DNA of 64,000 bases from Pseudomonadota bacterium (lineage in GTDB: Bacteria; Desulfobacterota; Desulfobulbia; Desulfobulbales; SURF-16): positions 1-64,000 of the forward strand of contig JAHIVT010000021.1 of the NCBI GenBank assembly GCA_018816555.1, read 5' to 3'. The translations under genes and the position numbers were made by a program. Of this stretch, positions 30,183-39,421 are shown piece after piece. Positions within the stretch are counted from its first letter, which is position 1. Every line of letters starts with the position of its first letter. The notes under the pieces are model-generated. The model did not search any database and had not been told where the DNA came from. It saw nothing but the letters and a program-made list of their open reading frames with translations.

Positions 30183-32429
30183 TCAGGCACATTCGGAATA
30201 ACCGCAGGAATGACAGACGCAGCAGCCCCCCTCATGTTCTATCACACCGCCGCACTCCGGACAGGCGCCGAACATGTTATTCTCGGACAGTGTCTCATCC
30301 TTGCAGCCGTTATTGCGCTCCAGGTGCTGACGGATCGCCTGGGCGATTGCGTCGGCGCAGGAGACGACCTTGTTCTCGCCGAAACCATAGGGTTTATGAC
30401 AGCTGATGCCGATAAGCTGCTTGACGATGGGCTCAGGCGGCAGGCCGCTGCGCCAGGCCAGGGAGACGAGACGACCTATGGCCTCGCACTGGCTGGCGGC
30501 ACAGCCGCCGGCCTTGCCCACTGTATTGAACAGCTCAAAAAACTGCTGGTGGCTGTCCTCGTTAATGGTCACGTACATCGGACCGCAACCGGTGGTCATC
30601 TGATAGGTGGAGCCGTTCAGTCGGCGCGGCCTGTCTTTTTTAACCGGTCGGTTCACATCAGCCTGGATACTTTTCTTCTTGTCGGTCTTGCCGATACTCA
30701 GCACCTGGTTTTCCCGACAGCCGTCGCGGTAAATGGTCACACCTTTGCAGCGCAGTTTGTAGGCGAGCATGAAGGTTTCCTTCACATCCTCAACGGTGGC
30801 GGAATGGCTGAAATTGATGGTTTTGCTCACCGCGTTGTTGGTGCTCTTCTGAAAGGCGGCCTGGATATCAATATGGTTTCTGGGGCTGATATCATGGGCT
30901 GTCTCGAAAATACGCCGGTATTTCAGGGGAATCTCCTCAATCCCCTGCACGGTGCCGCTGTAGGAAATCTTCTTGACCAACTCAGGCGTATAGAAACCAT
31001 TGGCCCGGGCAATCTCTTCAAACACCGGATTCACTTCAAAAAACTCATCATTGTCCATGACACGACGGACATAGGAAACGGCAAACAGCGGTTCAACACC
31101 GCTGGAGCAGCCGGCAATGATGCTGATTGTTCCAGTCGGGGCAATAGTGGTACGGGTGGCGTTTCTTACCGGCACATCGGGGTTCTTCTGGCCATAGATA
31201 CTTCTGGAAAAATTGGGAAAGGAGCCGCGCTTCTCGGCAATGCTCACGGATGCCTGATAGGCGGAGGTATCGATGTATTTCATTACCTTCTCGGCAAGCT
31301 CCAGGGCCTCGGGAGATGAATAGGGAACGCCGAGCCGGAGCAGCATGTCCGAAAAGCCCATGACACCAAGACCGATCTTGCGGTTCTGCTTGGTTTTCTC
31401 CTCAATCTCGGGCAAGGGATAGCGGTTGACATCAACCACGTTGTCAAGGAAGTGCACGCATTTGGCAACCGTTGCCCCGAGCTTCTCATAATCCACCTTG
31501 CCGTCAGCCACCATATTGGCAAGATTGATTGAGCCGAGATTACAGGATTCATGGGGAAGAAGCGGCTGCTCACCACAGGGGTTGGTGCTTTCAAACAGCC
31601 CGACTTCGGGGGTAGGGTTGCCCTCATTCATGCGGTCAATAAAAACGATGCCCGGCTCACCCGAATACCAGGCCTGCTTGACGATCTGCCTGAATACCTT
31701 GACCGCATTCTGTTTTTTGACCGCTTCATTATTGCGGGGGTTGATCAACTCGTACTCTTCATCATTTTCAACCGCCGCCATAAAGGAATCGGTAATGGCT
31801 ACGGAGATATTGAAATTATTGAGCACCGTGAGATCTGATTTGACTTTGATGAAATCCATGATATCAGGATGATCGACCCGGAGAATGGCCATGTTGGCGC
31901 CTCGGCGCGTGCCGCCCTGCTTGATGGTTTCCGTGGCGCAGTCAAAAACGGACATGAACGAAAGGGGACCGCTTGACACCCCGCGGGTTGAATGAACCAC
32001 ATCATGATGGGGTCTGATGCGGGAAAAGGAAAAGCCGGTGCCGCCGCCGCTCTTGTGGATGAGAGCCGTCTGCTTGACCGCCTCAAAAATGCTGTCCATG
32101 GTGTCTTCCACCGGCAACACGAAACAGGCGGAAAGCTGCCCCAGGTCGCGTCCGGCATTCATCAGGGTAGGTGAATTAGGCATGAAATCCCGGTTTGCCA
32201 TCATCTCATAAAATGACAGGGCCAGGGCCTGCACATCGGCTTCCTTATCATACATCCCGTCAGCCACGGCAATGGAGCTTGCCACCCGCCAGAGCATCTC
32301 TGCCGGGGTTTCCGTGACATTGCCCTCCACATCCTTCATCAGATAACGTCTTTCCAGAACCGACAGGGCGTTATCGGCAAACTTCGGTTGCATAACTCCG
32401 TCCGGAATTTTCATATCGCCTAATTCCAT
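30183..32429 (-). CDS. nrdJ: Adenosylcobalamin-dependent (class II) ribonucleoside-diphosphate reductase
   Basis: MPNSPTLMNAGRDLGQLSACFVLPV, NPCGEQPLLPHESCNLGSINL, C-terminal Cys-rich CPECGG...CHSCGYSEC. Confidence 0.92.
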   Translation of the reverse strand: MELGDMKIPDGVMQPKFADNALSVLERRYLMKDVEGNVTETPAEMLWRVASSIAVADGMYDKEADVQALALSFYEMMANRDFMPNSPTLMNAGRDLGQLSACFVLPVEDTMDSIFEAVKQTALIHKSGGGTGFSFSRIRPHHDVVHSTRGVSSGPLSFMSVFDCATETIKQGGTRRGANMAILRVDHPDIMDFIKVKSDLTVLNNFNISVAITDSFMAAVENDEEYELINPRNNEAVKKQNAVKVFRQIVKQAWYSGEPGIVFIDRMNEGNPTPEVGLFESTNPCGEQPLLPHESCNLGSINLANMVADGKVDYEKLGATVAKCVHFLDNVVDVNRYPLPEIEEKTKQNRKIGLGVMGFSDMLLRLGVPYSSPEALELAEKVMKYIDTSAYQASVSIAEKRGSFPNFSRSIYGQKNPDVPVRNATRTTIAPTGTISIIAGCSSGVEPLFAVSYVRRVMDNDEFFEVNPVFEEIARANGFYTPELVKKISYSGTVQGIEEIPLKYRRIFETAHDISPRNHIDIQAAFQKSTNNAVSKTINFSHSATVEDVKETFMLAYKLRCKGVTIYRDGCRENQVLSIGKTDKKKSIQADVNRPVKKDRPRRLNGSTYQMTTGCGPMYVTINEDSHQQFFELFNTVGKAGGCAASQCEAIGRLVSLAWRSGLPPEPIVKQLIGISCHKPYGFGENKVVSCADAIAQAIRQHLERNNGCKDETLSENNMFGACPECGGVIEHEGGCCVCHSCGYSECA

Positions 32430-32606
32430 TTTTCTCCCCATTCCTATTCTCCTAATTCTTCAGCTTATCAATGGTCCAAAGCGCTTGGACCTGGCCATTT
32501 ATTTTTAAAAAGAGTACCACAGACAAAAAAGACAGGACACACAAAATGTTGTATGCTGGAAAAGATGAAAGCACAAGATAAGGCGAAAGTCAAAGCTTTT
32601 CATTCC

Positions 32607-32638
32607 AAAAAAAAAGCCCTGTTCAGGACTTTTTTTTA
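32607..32638. terminator. Bidirectional intrinsic terminator
   Basis: aaaaaaaaagccctgttcaggacttttttttaaa: hairpin with A and T tracts between NarL-type RR and nrdJ. Confidence 0.75.
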
Positions 32639-32750
32639 AAACAATCTTAAATCAACAAGATAGACAAAAAGATTTTTTCCCAAAGCAAGAATCAGCAAAA
32701 AAAACAAAAATTTTCCTGCAACGACAGGAAAAATGCCGACAACAAACCGG

Positions 32751-33407
32751 CTAAGTGCTGGGCAGGATATAACCCTTTTGAATGGCGTATTTAATCAAAT
32801 CAGCGGTATTACTGATATTAAGTTTTTTCAGCAGATTAGCCCGATGGTGCTCCACCGTTCTGGTGCTGATCGACAGCAGTTCGGCGATATCCCTGCTGGT
32901 TCTGCCCTCGGCCACCATCTTCAAAACCTGCCGCTCCCTTGGTGTCAAAGATTCGGCAGGAAAATTCTTGGTCTTGATACAGAGATCGACGTCGGAACTG
33001 GAGAACTCCTTGGACAGCACGGGGGAGATAAAGATATTGCCCTTGAGCACCTGATTAATGGCAGTCAGCAGTTCCGTGTCAGAGTCCTCTTTTAAAACAT
33101 AGCCGTCCGCACCGGCCGACATGGCATGGCAGAGATACTGTTTACTTTTATGCATGGTAAGAATCAGAATCTTGACATCCGGGCAGATCTTCTTGGCCTC
33201 ACCGATGGCCTCGATGCCACGCAGGTTGGGCATGGAAATATCGAGCAGGACAATGTCAGGGGTCACCTCTTTCATCATGTTCAATAATTCCAGGCCATCC
33301 CCAACCTGGCCGATAACTTCGAGCGACGGCTCTGATTCAATAATCTTCTTGATGCCATGACGAATTAAAACATGATCGTCAGCCAGTAAAACCTGATACA
33401 CTTTCAT
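32751..33407 (-). CDS. NarL/FixJ-type response regulator
   Basis: REC plus LuxR HTH (LTPRERQVLKMVAEGRTSRDIAELLSISTRTVEHHRANLLKKL). Confidence 0.93.
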   Translation of the reverse strand: MKVYQVLLADDHVLIRHGIKKIIESEPSLEVIGQVGDGLELLNMMKEVTPDIVLLDISMPNLRGIEAIGEAKKICPDVKILILTMHKSKQYLCHAMSAGADGYVLKEDSDTELLTAINQVLKGNIFISPVLSKEFSSSDVDLCIKTKNFPAESLTPRERQVLKMVAEGRTSRDIAELLSISTRTVEHHRANLLKKLNISNTADLIKYAIQKGYILPST

Positions 33408-33535
33408 AGCGATTCCCTTCACATCCGAAAAGGAGATAATTAACAAACAAGCCCATTGTGAAAAAAGAGCATGGAAACGAAATCGGCCAAGACAGCGCCG
33501 TGGACCATGAACCCTGGTGCAGGCAAGGTATCCGG

Positions 33536-35446
33536 CTAAACCGGCAAACTTACCGTGATCGTGGTGCCTTCATCCTCTTCACTATTGATATCCATAACCC
33601 CTTCCAGAATCCGCACCCGCTCCGCCATGGCCGCAAGGCCCATGCCGATTTCAGATTTCTTCCGATTCTGGAATTCCCTCGTATTAAAACCAGTTCCGTT
33701 ATCTTTCACAATGAGAAAGATACGATTTTTTACTTTTTCAATTTTGATGCCCACATGGGTGGCATGGGCGTGCTTGCCGATATTGTTGAGCGACTCCTGT
33801 ACGATTCGGTACACCAGCCGCTGGCCCGCCTGGCTGAAGAGATGATTTATCTCGATCAGATCAAGGGAGACCTCTATCTCATGCAGCTTGGCAAAATTGG
33901 TTATCAGATACTCAAGTGCCGCATCAATACCCAGATCATCCAGGGCCACAGGACTGAGATCACGGGAAAGACGGCGTACATTCTCGATGATAAGATTGAT
34001 GCTCTGCCGCAGTTCCTCGCACTCTTCCTGGAGGGTATAAGGCAGATCGTAGCCAAGCTGTTTCTCCAGGGCGCCCACCTGAAGTTTCAGGGCGGCCAGG
34101 GACTGCCCCAGTTCATCATGCAGCTCCGCCGAAATACGGCGGCGCTCATTTTCCTGAACCGTCAGCAGATTGATGGAAAGCAGATGCAGTGTTTCCTCCG
34201 ATTCCCGCAGGGCATCCTCAATTTTTTTCCGCACATGGATTTCCGCTTTGAGTTTTTCATTGGCGCTGGTCAGTTCATGGGTGCGTTTATCCACCAGTTC
34301 CTCGAGCATCTGCTCGGCCTTTTTGCTTTTATAGGTGACAACGGAAAGAATAATAACCGTGGCTTCAAGGGCCAGGGCGATGCCCAGCACGGTCAGACCG
34401 GTCTTTTTGTATTTCCAGAGAATGGACTGCGGCTCATCCGTGACCATGCTGCCCTCAGGCAGGACCTTGTAAGGGATGGCAAATCTTTTCATCCGGTTAT
34501 AGTCAAAAATCAGGTGATTGGCGGTAGACTGCTGGGTAACAAAATTTTCAACAGGTTCACCCATGAGAATATCAACAACCATCTTGGCCGCTGCCATGCC
34601 CTGGGCTCTCCCGTCAACCATCATTCCCCCCAAAACTCCATGGCCCAGATAAAACTGCCACATGGACAAAATGGGAACCCTGCATTTGGAGGAAATAAGC
34701 CCGATACTCCTGCCGTATGAAAAATTTACCCCATTCTTGTCACGGGTAAAATTAACCAGCAGCACCAGGCCGCCCTCCTGCACCTCCCGCACCTTGTCCA
34801 GCAATTCCTCCATGCCGACATCATCCCACAGATGGAAGGTGAGACGTCCGGCATAGCCGATCATGCTTTCCTTGATTTTATCATCATAGATCAGGCCGTC
34901 AACGGTGCGGTCATTGATGATGAAAATGTCCTTTGTTTTGGGATATAACTGGAGTCCCGCCTTAATAGTGCCCTCAATATCCACGTCTTCGCAAACCCCG
35001 ACAAAACCTCCGGTCAGGGCATCCGGGTCATTGGGCCGGCAGCTCACACCACAATAGAGAACAGGGGTCATGGGGAAAAGCACGGTATGGTACTGCTGGA
35101 GAAAAGTTACTGCGGCGGTATCCACGCCGATCACGGCGGAAAATTTCCTGGAACCGTACTTTTCATTGAGAACGCGGTAAATACGCTGAAAATTTTCTTC
35201 CCCGGGCTGGCGCACACTGTCCATATATTCAATGTACAATTCGATGTCCTGCCGGTCTTTGGCCAGCAGAACTTCCTCGATACCCTTATTGATATTTTCT
35301 ACCCTGCCGAGGCTGCTGTGGTAAGAATGCAGGACCAGGATATCATGGGGGGGGAGATGAAAATTCTGGGCATGAGCTGATGCCAATTGAACAGAAAAGA
35401 GCAGGCAAATGAAGCTGAGAAAGAAATGCATTTTATAAAAAGACAT
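33536..35446 (-). CDS. Sensor histidine kinase with periplasmic substrate-binding-like domain (HisKA_3)
   Basis: Signal peptide, ABC substrate-binding-like N-terminus, TM, ERRRISAELHDELGQSLAALKLQ H-box. Confidence 0.88.
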   Translation of the reverse strand: MSFYKMHFFLSFICLLFSVQLASAHAQNFHLPPHDILVLHSYHSSLGRVENINKGIEEVLLAKDRQDIELYIEYMDSVRQPGEENFQRIYRVLNEKYGSRKFSAVIGVDTAAVTFLQQYHTVLFPMTPVLYCGVSCRPNDPDALTGGFVGVCEDVDIEGTIKAGLQLYPKTKDIFIINDRTVDGLIYDDKIKESMIGYAGRLTFHLWDDVGMEELLDKVREVQEGGLVLLVNFTRDKNGVNFSYGRSIGLISSKCRVPILSMWQFYLGHGVLGGMMVDGRAQGMAAAKMVVDILMGEPVENFVTQQSTANHLIFDYNRMKRFAIPYKVLPEGSMVTDEPQSILWKYKKTGLTVLGIALALEATVIILSVVTYKSKKAEQMLEELVDKRTHELTSANEKLKAEIHVRKKIEDALRESEETLHLLSINLLTVQENERRRISAELHDELGQSLAALKLQVGALEKQLGYDLPYTLQEECEELRQSINLIIENVRRLSRDLSPVALDDLGIDAALEYLITNFAKLHEIEVSLDLIEINHLFSQAGQRLVYRIVQESLNNIGKHAHATHVGIKIEKVKNRIFLIVKDNGTGFNTREFQNRKKSEIGMGLAAMAERVRILEGVMDINSEEDEGTTITVSLPV

Positions 35447-35526
35447 GGATCGGCCTCGCCACTATTCAGCAAAAAAGAATGTTTTTTCGTTTGTCGCCCA
35501 TGTCAGCCTCATGTATGGTGTGCATC

Positions 35527-36663
35527 ATGTTAGAAAAAAGTTACTTTAATCATCAGAATTCAGATCCAGCAAGACATATCCATAAAATTTTCATCGAGGA
35601 AAGCTGCCGGGATCTCTCCTATACCAGGGAAATCCTCGCCCGCGCAAACAATATTCCGGTTGAAATCATTGCCGACCGGGCCATTCCGCAGATCGATGCG
35701 GGACCATACCCGCGCAGTCTGACAAAAGGGAAACAGCATCTTCTCCTGTGCAGCAACCGGGGCAGTTTTTTTAAACCCTGCCCCGGCACCAGGCAGTACT
35801 GCTGCTGCGATTACCAGGTATTGAATATCGGCATGAACTGCCCCATGGACTGCGTTTACTGCATTCTCCAGGCTTACCTCAATAATCCGTGGATTTCCTT
35901 TTTTGTCAATATCGATGATCTCATCAACGAACTCGACCTGGCCTTTACCCATAAAAACCAGTTCTGGCGGATCGGCACCGGTGAGTTTACCGACAGCCTG
36001 GCCCTGGACTCTTTGACCTGCCTGAGCAAAATCCTGGTGGAGTACATGCGGGACAAGAGTTCCGCCGTACTCGAACTCAAAACCAAAAGTGTTTCCATCG
36101 GCCATCTGAAAAACCTCGACCACGGCGGCCGGACCATTGTCGCCTGGTCACTGAACAGTCCCGCCATCATGCAAAACGAGGAACTGAAAACGGCAAGTCT
36201 TGATGAAAGGCTGGAAGCGGCTGTCCAGTGTGCCGAGTGGGGCTACAGACTGGCCTTTCATTTCGATCCGATCATCTATCACCCGGGCTGGCGGGAAGGA
36301 TACGCGGCCACCATCAAGAAACTCTTTGACACCGTGCCGGCGGAGAAAATCGTCTGGATCAGCCTGGGGGCATTGCGCTTCCTGCCGGCCCTGCGCCCCA
36401 CCGCCCTCACCCGTTTTCCGAACTCGCGATTCTTCCATGAAGAATTCGTCATGGGACTGGACGGCAAATGCCGATATTTTCGCTCACTGCGGGTGGAACT
36501 TTACAAACACCTGCTCCATCACCTCAGACAGCGGGCTCACCCGGCCACCTGTCTTTATTTCTGCATGGAAAGCGAGGAAATATGGGAGGAATGCGGTTTT
36601 GAGCCGGATCAGGCCAAAAAATTGCCCGAAAACCTTGATGCGGCTGTCTCTTTTTCGGCCTGA
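35527..36663 (+). CDS. Spore photoproduct lyase-like radical SAM protein
   Basis: NCPMDCVYCILQAYLNNPW CxxxCxxC motif and SPL-like context. Confidence 0.72.
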   Translation: MLEKSYFNHQNSDPARHIHKIFIEESCRDLSYTREILARANNIPVEIIADRAIPQIDAGPYPRSLTKGKQHLLLCSNRGSFFKPCPGTRQYCCCDYQVLNIGMNCPMDCVYCILQAYLNNPWISFFVNIDDLINELDLAFTHKNQFWRIGTGEFTDSLALDSLTCLSKILVEYMRDKSSAVLELKTKSVSIGHLKNLDHGGRTIVAWSLNSPAIMQNEELKTASLDERLEAAVQCAEWGYRLAFHFDPIIYHPGWREGYAATIKKLFDTVPAEKIVWISLGALRFLPALRPTALTRFPNSRFFHEEFVMGLDGKCRYFRSLRVELYKHLLHHLRQRAHPATCLYFCMESEEIWEECGFEPDQAKKLPENLDAAVSFSA

Positions 36664-36843
36664 TAACCTGATTAATTCCTTTCTTCTTTGCCGGTTTGCA
36701 TATAATTTTTTTGTTTCGTTCAAACGCCGGGGCAATAATTGACTGATTGCGCTGCCGGCTGATGTAATTTATACTGCTTAATCTTGTTGAATCTTTTCAT
36801 AACATCATTATCTCATCGCCGTCTTTATTAAGGAGTCTTAATC

Positions 36844-37251
36844 ATGATCAATAAAGCCATCATCATCGGCAACCTGGGCTCAGACCCGGAAGTACGCTAC
36901 ACCCAGAGCGGAACGGCTGTGGCAAATTTCAATGTGGCCACCACGGAAAAATGGAAGGGCCAGGACGGCCAGATGCAGGAACAGACGGAATGGCACCGGA
37001 TTGTGGCCTTTGCCCGTCTGGCGGAAATCTGCGGGGAATATCTTTCCAAAGGCTCAAAGGTGTACGTGGAGGGCCGCATCCAGACAAGGTCATGGAATGA
37101 TAAGGACGGCAACAAGCGCTACACCACGGAGATCGTTGCCAAGGACATGAAGATGCTTGATCCCAAGGGTGCATCATCATCGGCTGCCGGCAATTACGCC
37201 GAGGAACCGCCTCCGCCCGAACCACGCTTCGGTGATGAAGTCCCATTTTAG
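36844..37251 (+). CDS. ssb: Single-stranded DNA-binding protein
   Basis: [33 protein letters not shown]..., acidic tip [10 protein letters not shown]. Confidence 0.96.
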   Translation: MINKAIIIGNLGSDPEVRYTQSGTAVANFNVATTEKWKGQDGQMQEQTEWHRIVAFARLAEICGEYLSKGSKVYVEGRIQTRSWNDKDGNKRYTTEIVAKDMKMLDPKGASSSAAGNYAEEPPPPEPRFGDEVPF

Positions 37252-37300
37252 AAAACTCGATTTTTTTTGACTTGCCGGATGCGGAAGCAAGAAGTCAAAA

Positions 37301-37372
37301 ATCAGGAACCGGAATGAAGAAACAAGGAACTCAAGTCAGTTAACCCTGACTCCTTCACTCCGGCTCCTGATT
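37301..37372. terminator. Long imperfect inverted repeat between convergent ssb and kinase genes
   Basis: ATCAGGAaCCGGAaTGAAG...GTCAG...CTGAC...CTTCAcTCCGGcTCCTGAT. Confidence 0.55.
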
Positions 37373-39302
37373 ATAACGCATCCTCTTCCAGGACCTTCCG
37401 GACCTTGATTGCCAGTGCCTGGGCCGGAAAGGGCTTCGGAATGAAGTTCACACCATCGCCAATTACCCCCCGGTGGGCGATGACATTGCCGGAGTAGCCG
37501 GACATGAAAAGCACCTTCACATCGGGAATGCGCTCACATATCCGATCACTGAGTTCTTTGCCGCTCATGCCGGGCATCACCACGTCGGTCAGCACCAGAT
37601 GCACCGGCCCCTTGAAATTGTCCAGCAATGTTAAAGCGTCCTGGCCGTTTTCCGCCACCAGCACCGTGTAGCCCTGCCTCTTGAGAATGATCTGCGTAAG
37701 CTTTCGCATCTGCAGGTCGTCCTCCACCAGCAGGATGGTCTCGTTGCCGTGCAGGTCAGTGGGCTCCGCGGTAACGCTTTTCCCCTTGCTTAGCGATTCC
37801 CTGGCCAGGGGTAAATGAATCTTGAAGATCGTACCCCGGCCCGGCTCGCTGTATGCCCAGATATTGCCGTTGTGCTGCTTGATGATACCGTATGACGTGG
37901 CCAGTCCCAACCCGGTGCCCTTGTCCTTTGCCTTGGTGGTGAAAAACGGCTCAAAAATGAGCCCCGCGGTTTCGTGGTCCATACCGCAACCGGTGTCGCT
38001 GACCGCAATCTGGATATACCGGCCGGGAATGACGCCGGGCTTCTGCGCCGCATACTGTTCATCCAGGTCGACCAGGGACGTCTCGATGGTCAGCGTTCCA
38101 CCCTCCGGCATGGCGTCCCGGGCGTTGACCGCCAGATTCATCAGAACCTGCTCCAATTGTGAAGTGTCGGCCTTGACGGGCAGAGGCTGGGCAGGCAGCA
38201 CCAGCTGCAAGTCAATATCCTCGCCGATCACCCGGCAGATCAACTTTTCAAAACCTTTTACCACCATGTTGATATCCACCACCTGCATTTCCAGCAACTG
38301 TTTACGGCTGAAGGCCAGCAGTTGCCTGGTAAGATCCCTGGCGCGCAAGCCGGCCTGACAAATCAGTCGCAACGATTCATAAGAGGGATGCTCCTTATGC
38401 ATATCCTGCATTACTAATTCACCATAACCAAGGATAACGGTCAGCAGGTTATTGAAGTCGTGGGCCACCCCGCCGGCCAGGCGGCCTATGGACTCCAGTT
38501 TCTGGGCCTGTATGAGCTGCTCCTCCAACCGACTTTTTTCCCCTTCATCCTTTTTTCGCTGGCTGATGTCCCGCACAATGGCCCACATGCCGGAAGGCTG
38601 ACCATTCGACTCCCGCAGCAGGTAGGTACGCAGCTCCACCGGGAGGATGCTGCCGTCCTTGCGGCGGTACTGCTTCTCATACACCTCGGAATAGCCATGG
38701 GGAATAATCTGCTCCTCCACCATCCTCTTTTCCATATCCCGCCATTCGACCGGTGTCAGGTCCATATAGGACAGTTGACGCAATTCCTCGTCCATGTAAC
38801 CCAGCATGCTCGAAAACACCTTGTTCCATTCCAGCAGACGGCCCTCCATGTCAACCACAACAAAGGCGTCCGTCATGCTGTCATGCAGGCGCCGGTAACT
38901 TGCCTCACTTCGGCGCAGCGAGCCGGCCATCTGCCATTTTTCCGCGGCCCGTCGAATGGTCAGCAGCAGCTGTTCCATGTCACAGGGTTTCATGACGTAG
39001 GAATAGGCCCCCAGATTGACCGCCTCTATAGCGGAATCCTGGGAGGCATGGCCGGTGAGCAGGATACACTGGGTATCGGGCCAACGCTCGCGGATCCGGC
39101 TCAGCACCGCCATGCCGGACATATCATCCAGCCGCAGGTCGAGCAGAACGACGGAGAACTCCCGGCGAACGAGTTCCTCCAGGGCCTGTCTCCCGGTGCC
39201 CGCAGACACCGGGGCAAACCCTCTTTTTTTCAGTATATCTTCCAGGGTTTGACGCAGCATGGGTTCATCATCCACGATCAGGACCCAGACCAGTTCATTC
39301 AT
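37371..39302 (-). CDS. REC-PAS-HK-REC hybrid sensor kinase
   Basis: REC, PAS, GGVAHDFNNLLTVILGYGEL, C-terminal REC. Confidence 0.9.
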   Translation of the reverse strand: MNELVWVLIVDDEPMLRQTLEDILKKRGFAPVSAGTGRQALEELVRREFSVVLLDLRLDDMSGMAVLSRIRERWPDTQCILLTGHASQDSAIEAVNLGAYSYVMKPCDMEQLLLTIRRAAEKWQMAGSLRRSEASYRRLHDSMTDAFVVVDMEGRLLEWNKVFSSMLGYMDEELRQLSYMDLTPVEWRDMEKRMVEEQIIPHGYSEVYEKQYRRKDGSILPVELRTYLLRESNGQPSGMWAIVRDISQRKKDEGEKSRLEEQLIQAQKLESIGRLAGGVAHDFNNLLTVILGYGELVMQDMHKEHPSYESLRLICQAGLRARDLTRQLLAFSRKQLLEMQVVDINMVVKGFEKLICRVIGEDIDLQLVLPAQPLPVKADTSQLEQVLMNLAVNARDAMPEGGTLTIETSLVDLDEQYAAQKPGVIPGRYIQIAVSDTGCGMDHETAGLIFEPFFTTKAKDKGTGLGLATSYGIIKQHNGNIWAYSEPGRGTIFKIHLPLARESLSKGKSVTAEPTDLHGNETILLVEDDLQMRKLTQIILKRQGYTVLVAENGQDALTLLDNFKGPVHLVLTDVVMPGMSGKELSDRICERIPDVKVLFMSGYSGNVIAHRGVIGDGVNFIPKPFPAQALAIKVRKVLEEDAL

Positions 39303-39421
39303 AACAACCTCTTCAGGTGATAAATAGTCATTTGGGCAAGGAAACCTCCCTTGGCATGCCATCCGGCAGCTGGGAGAAATCATCCGAAATTCCACAGAAG
39401 TACGACCATGACCAATAGCCG

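Noticed and set aside
29502-31319. 605-aa plus-strand ORF
   Set aside because: Antisense shadow of nrdJ (30183-32429) and the GGDEF gene; GC-rich codon bias produces long antisense frames.
33458-34720. 420-aa plus-strand ORF
   Set aside because: Antisense to the sensor kinase 33536-35446, which has clear domain motifs.
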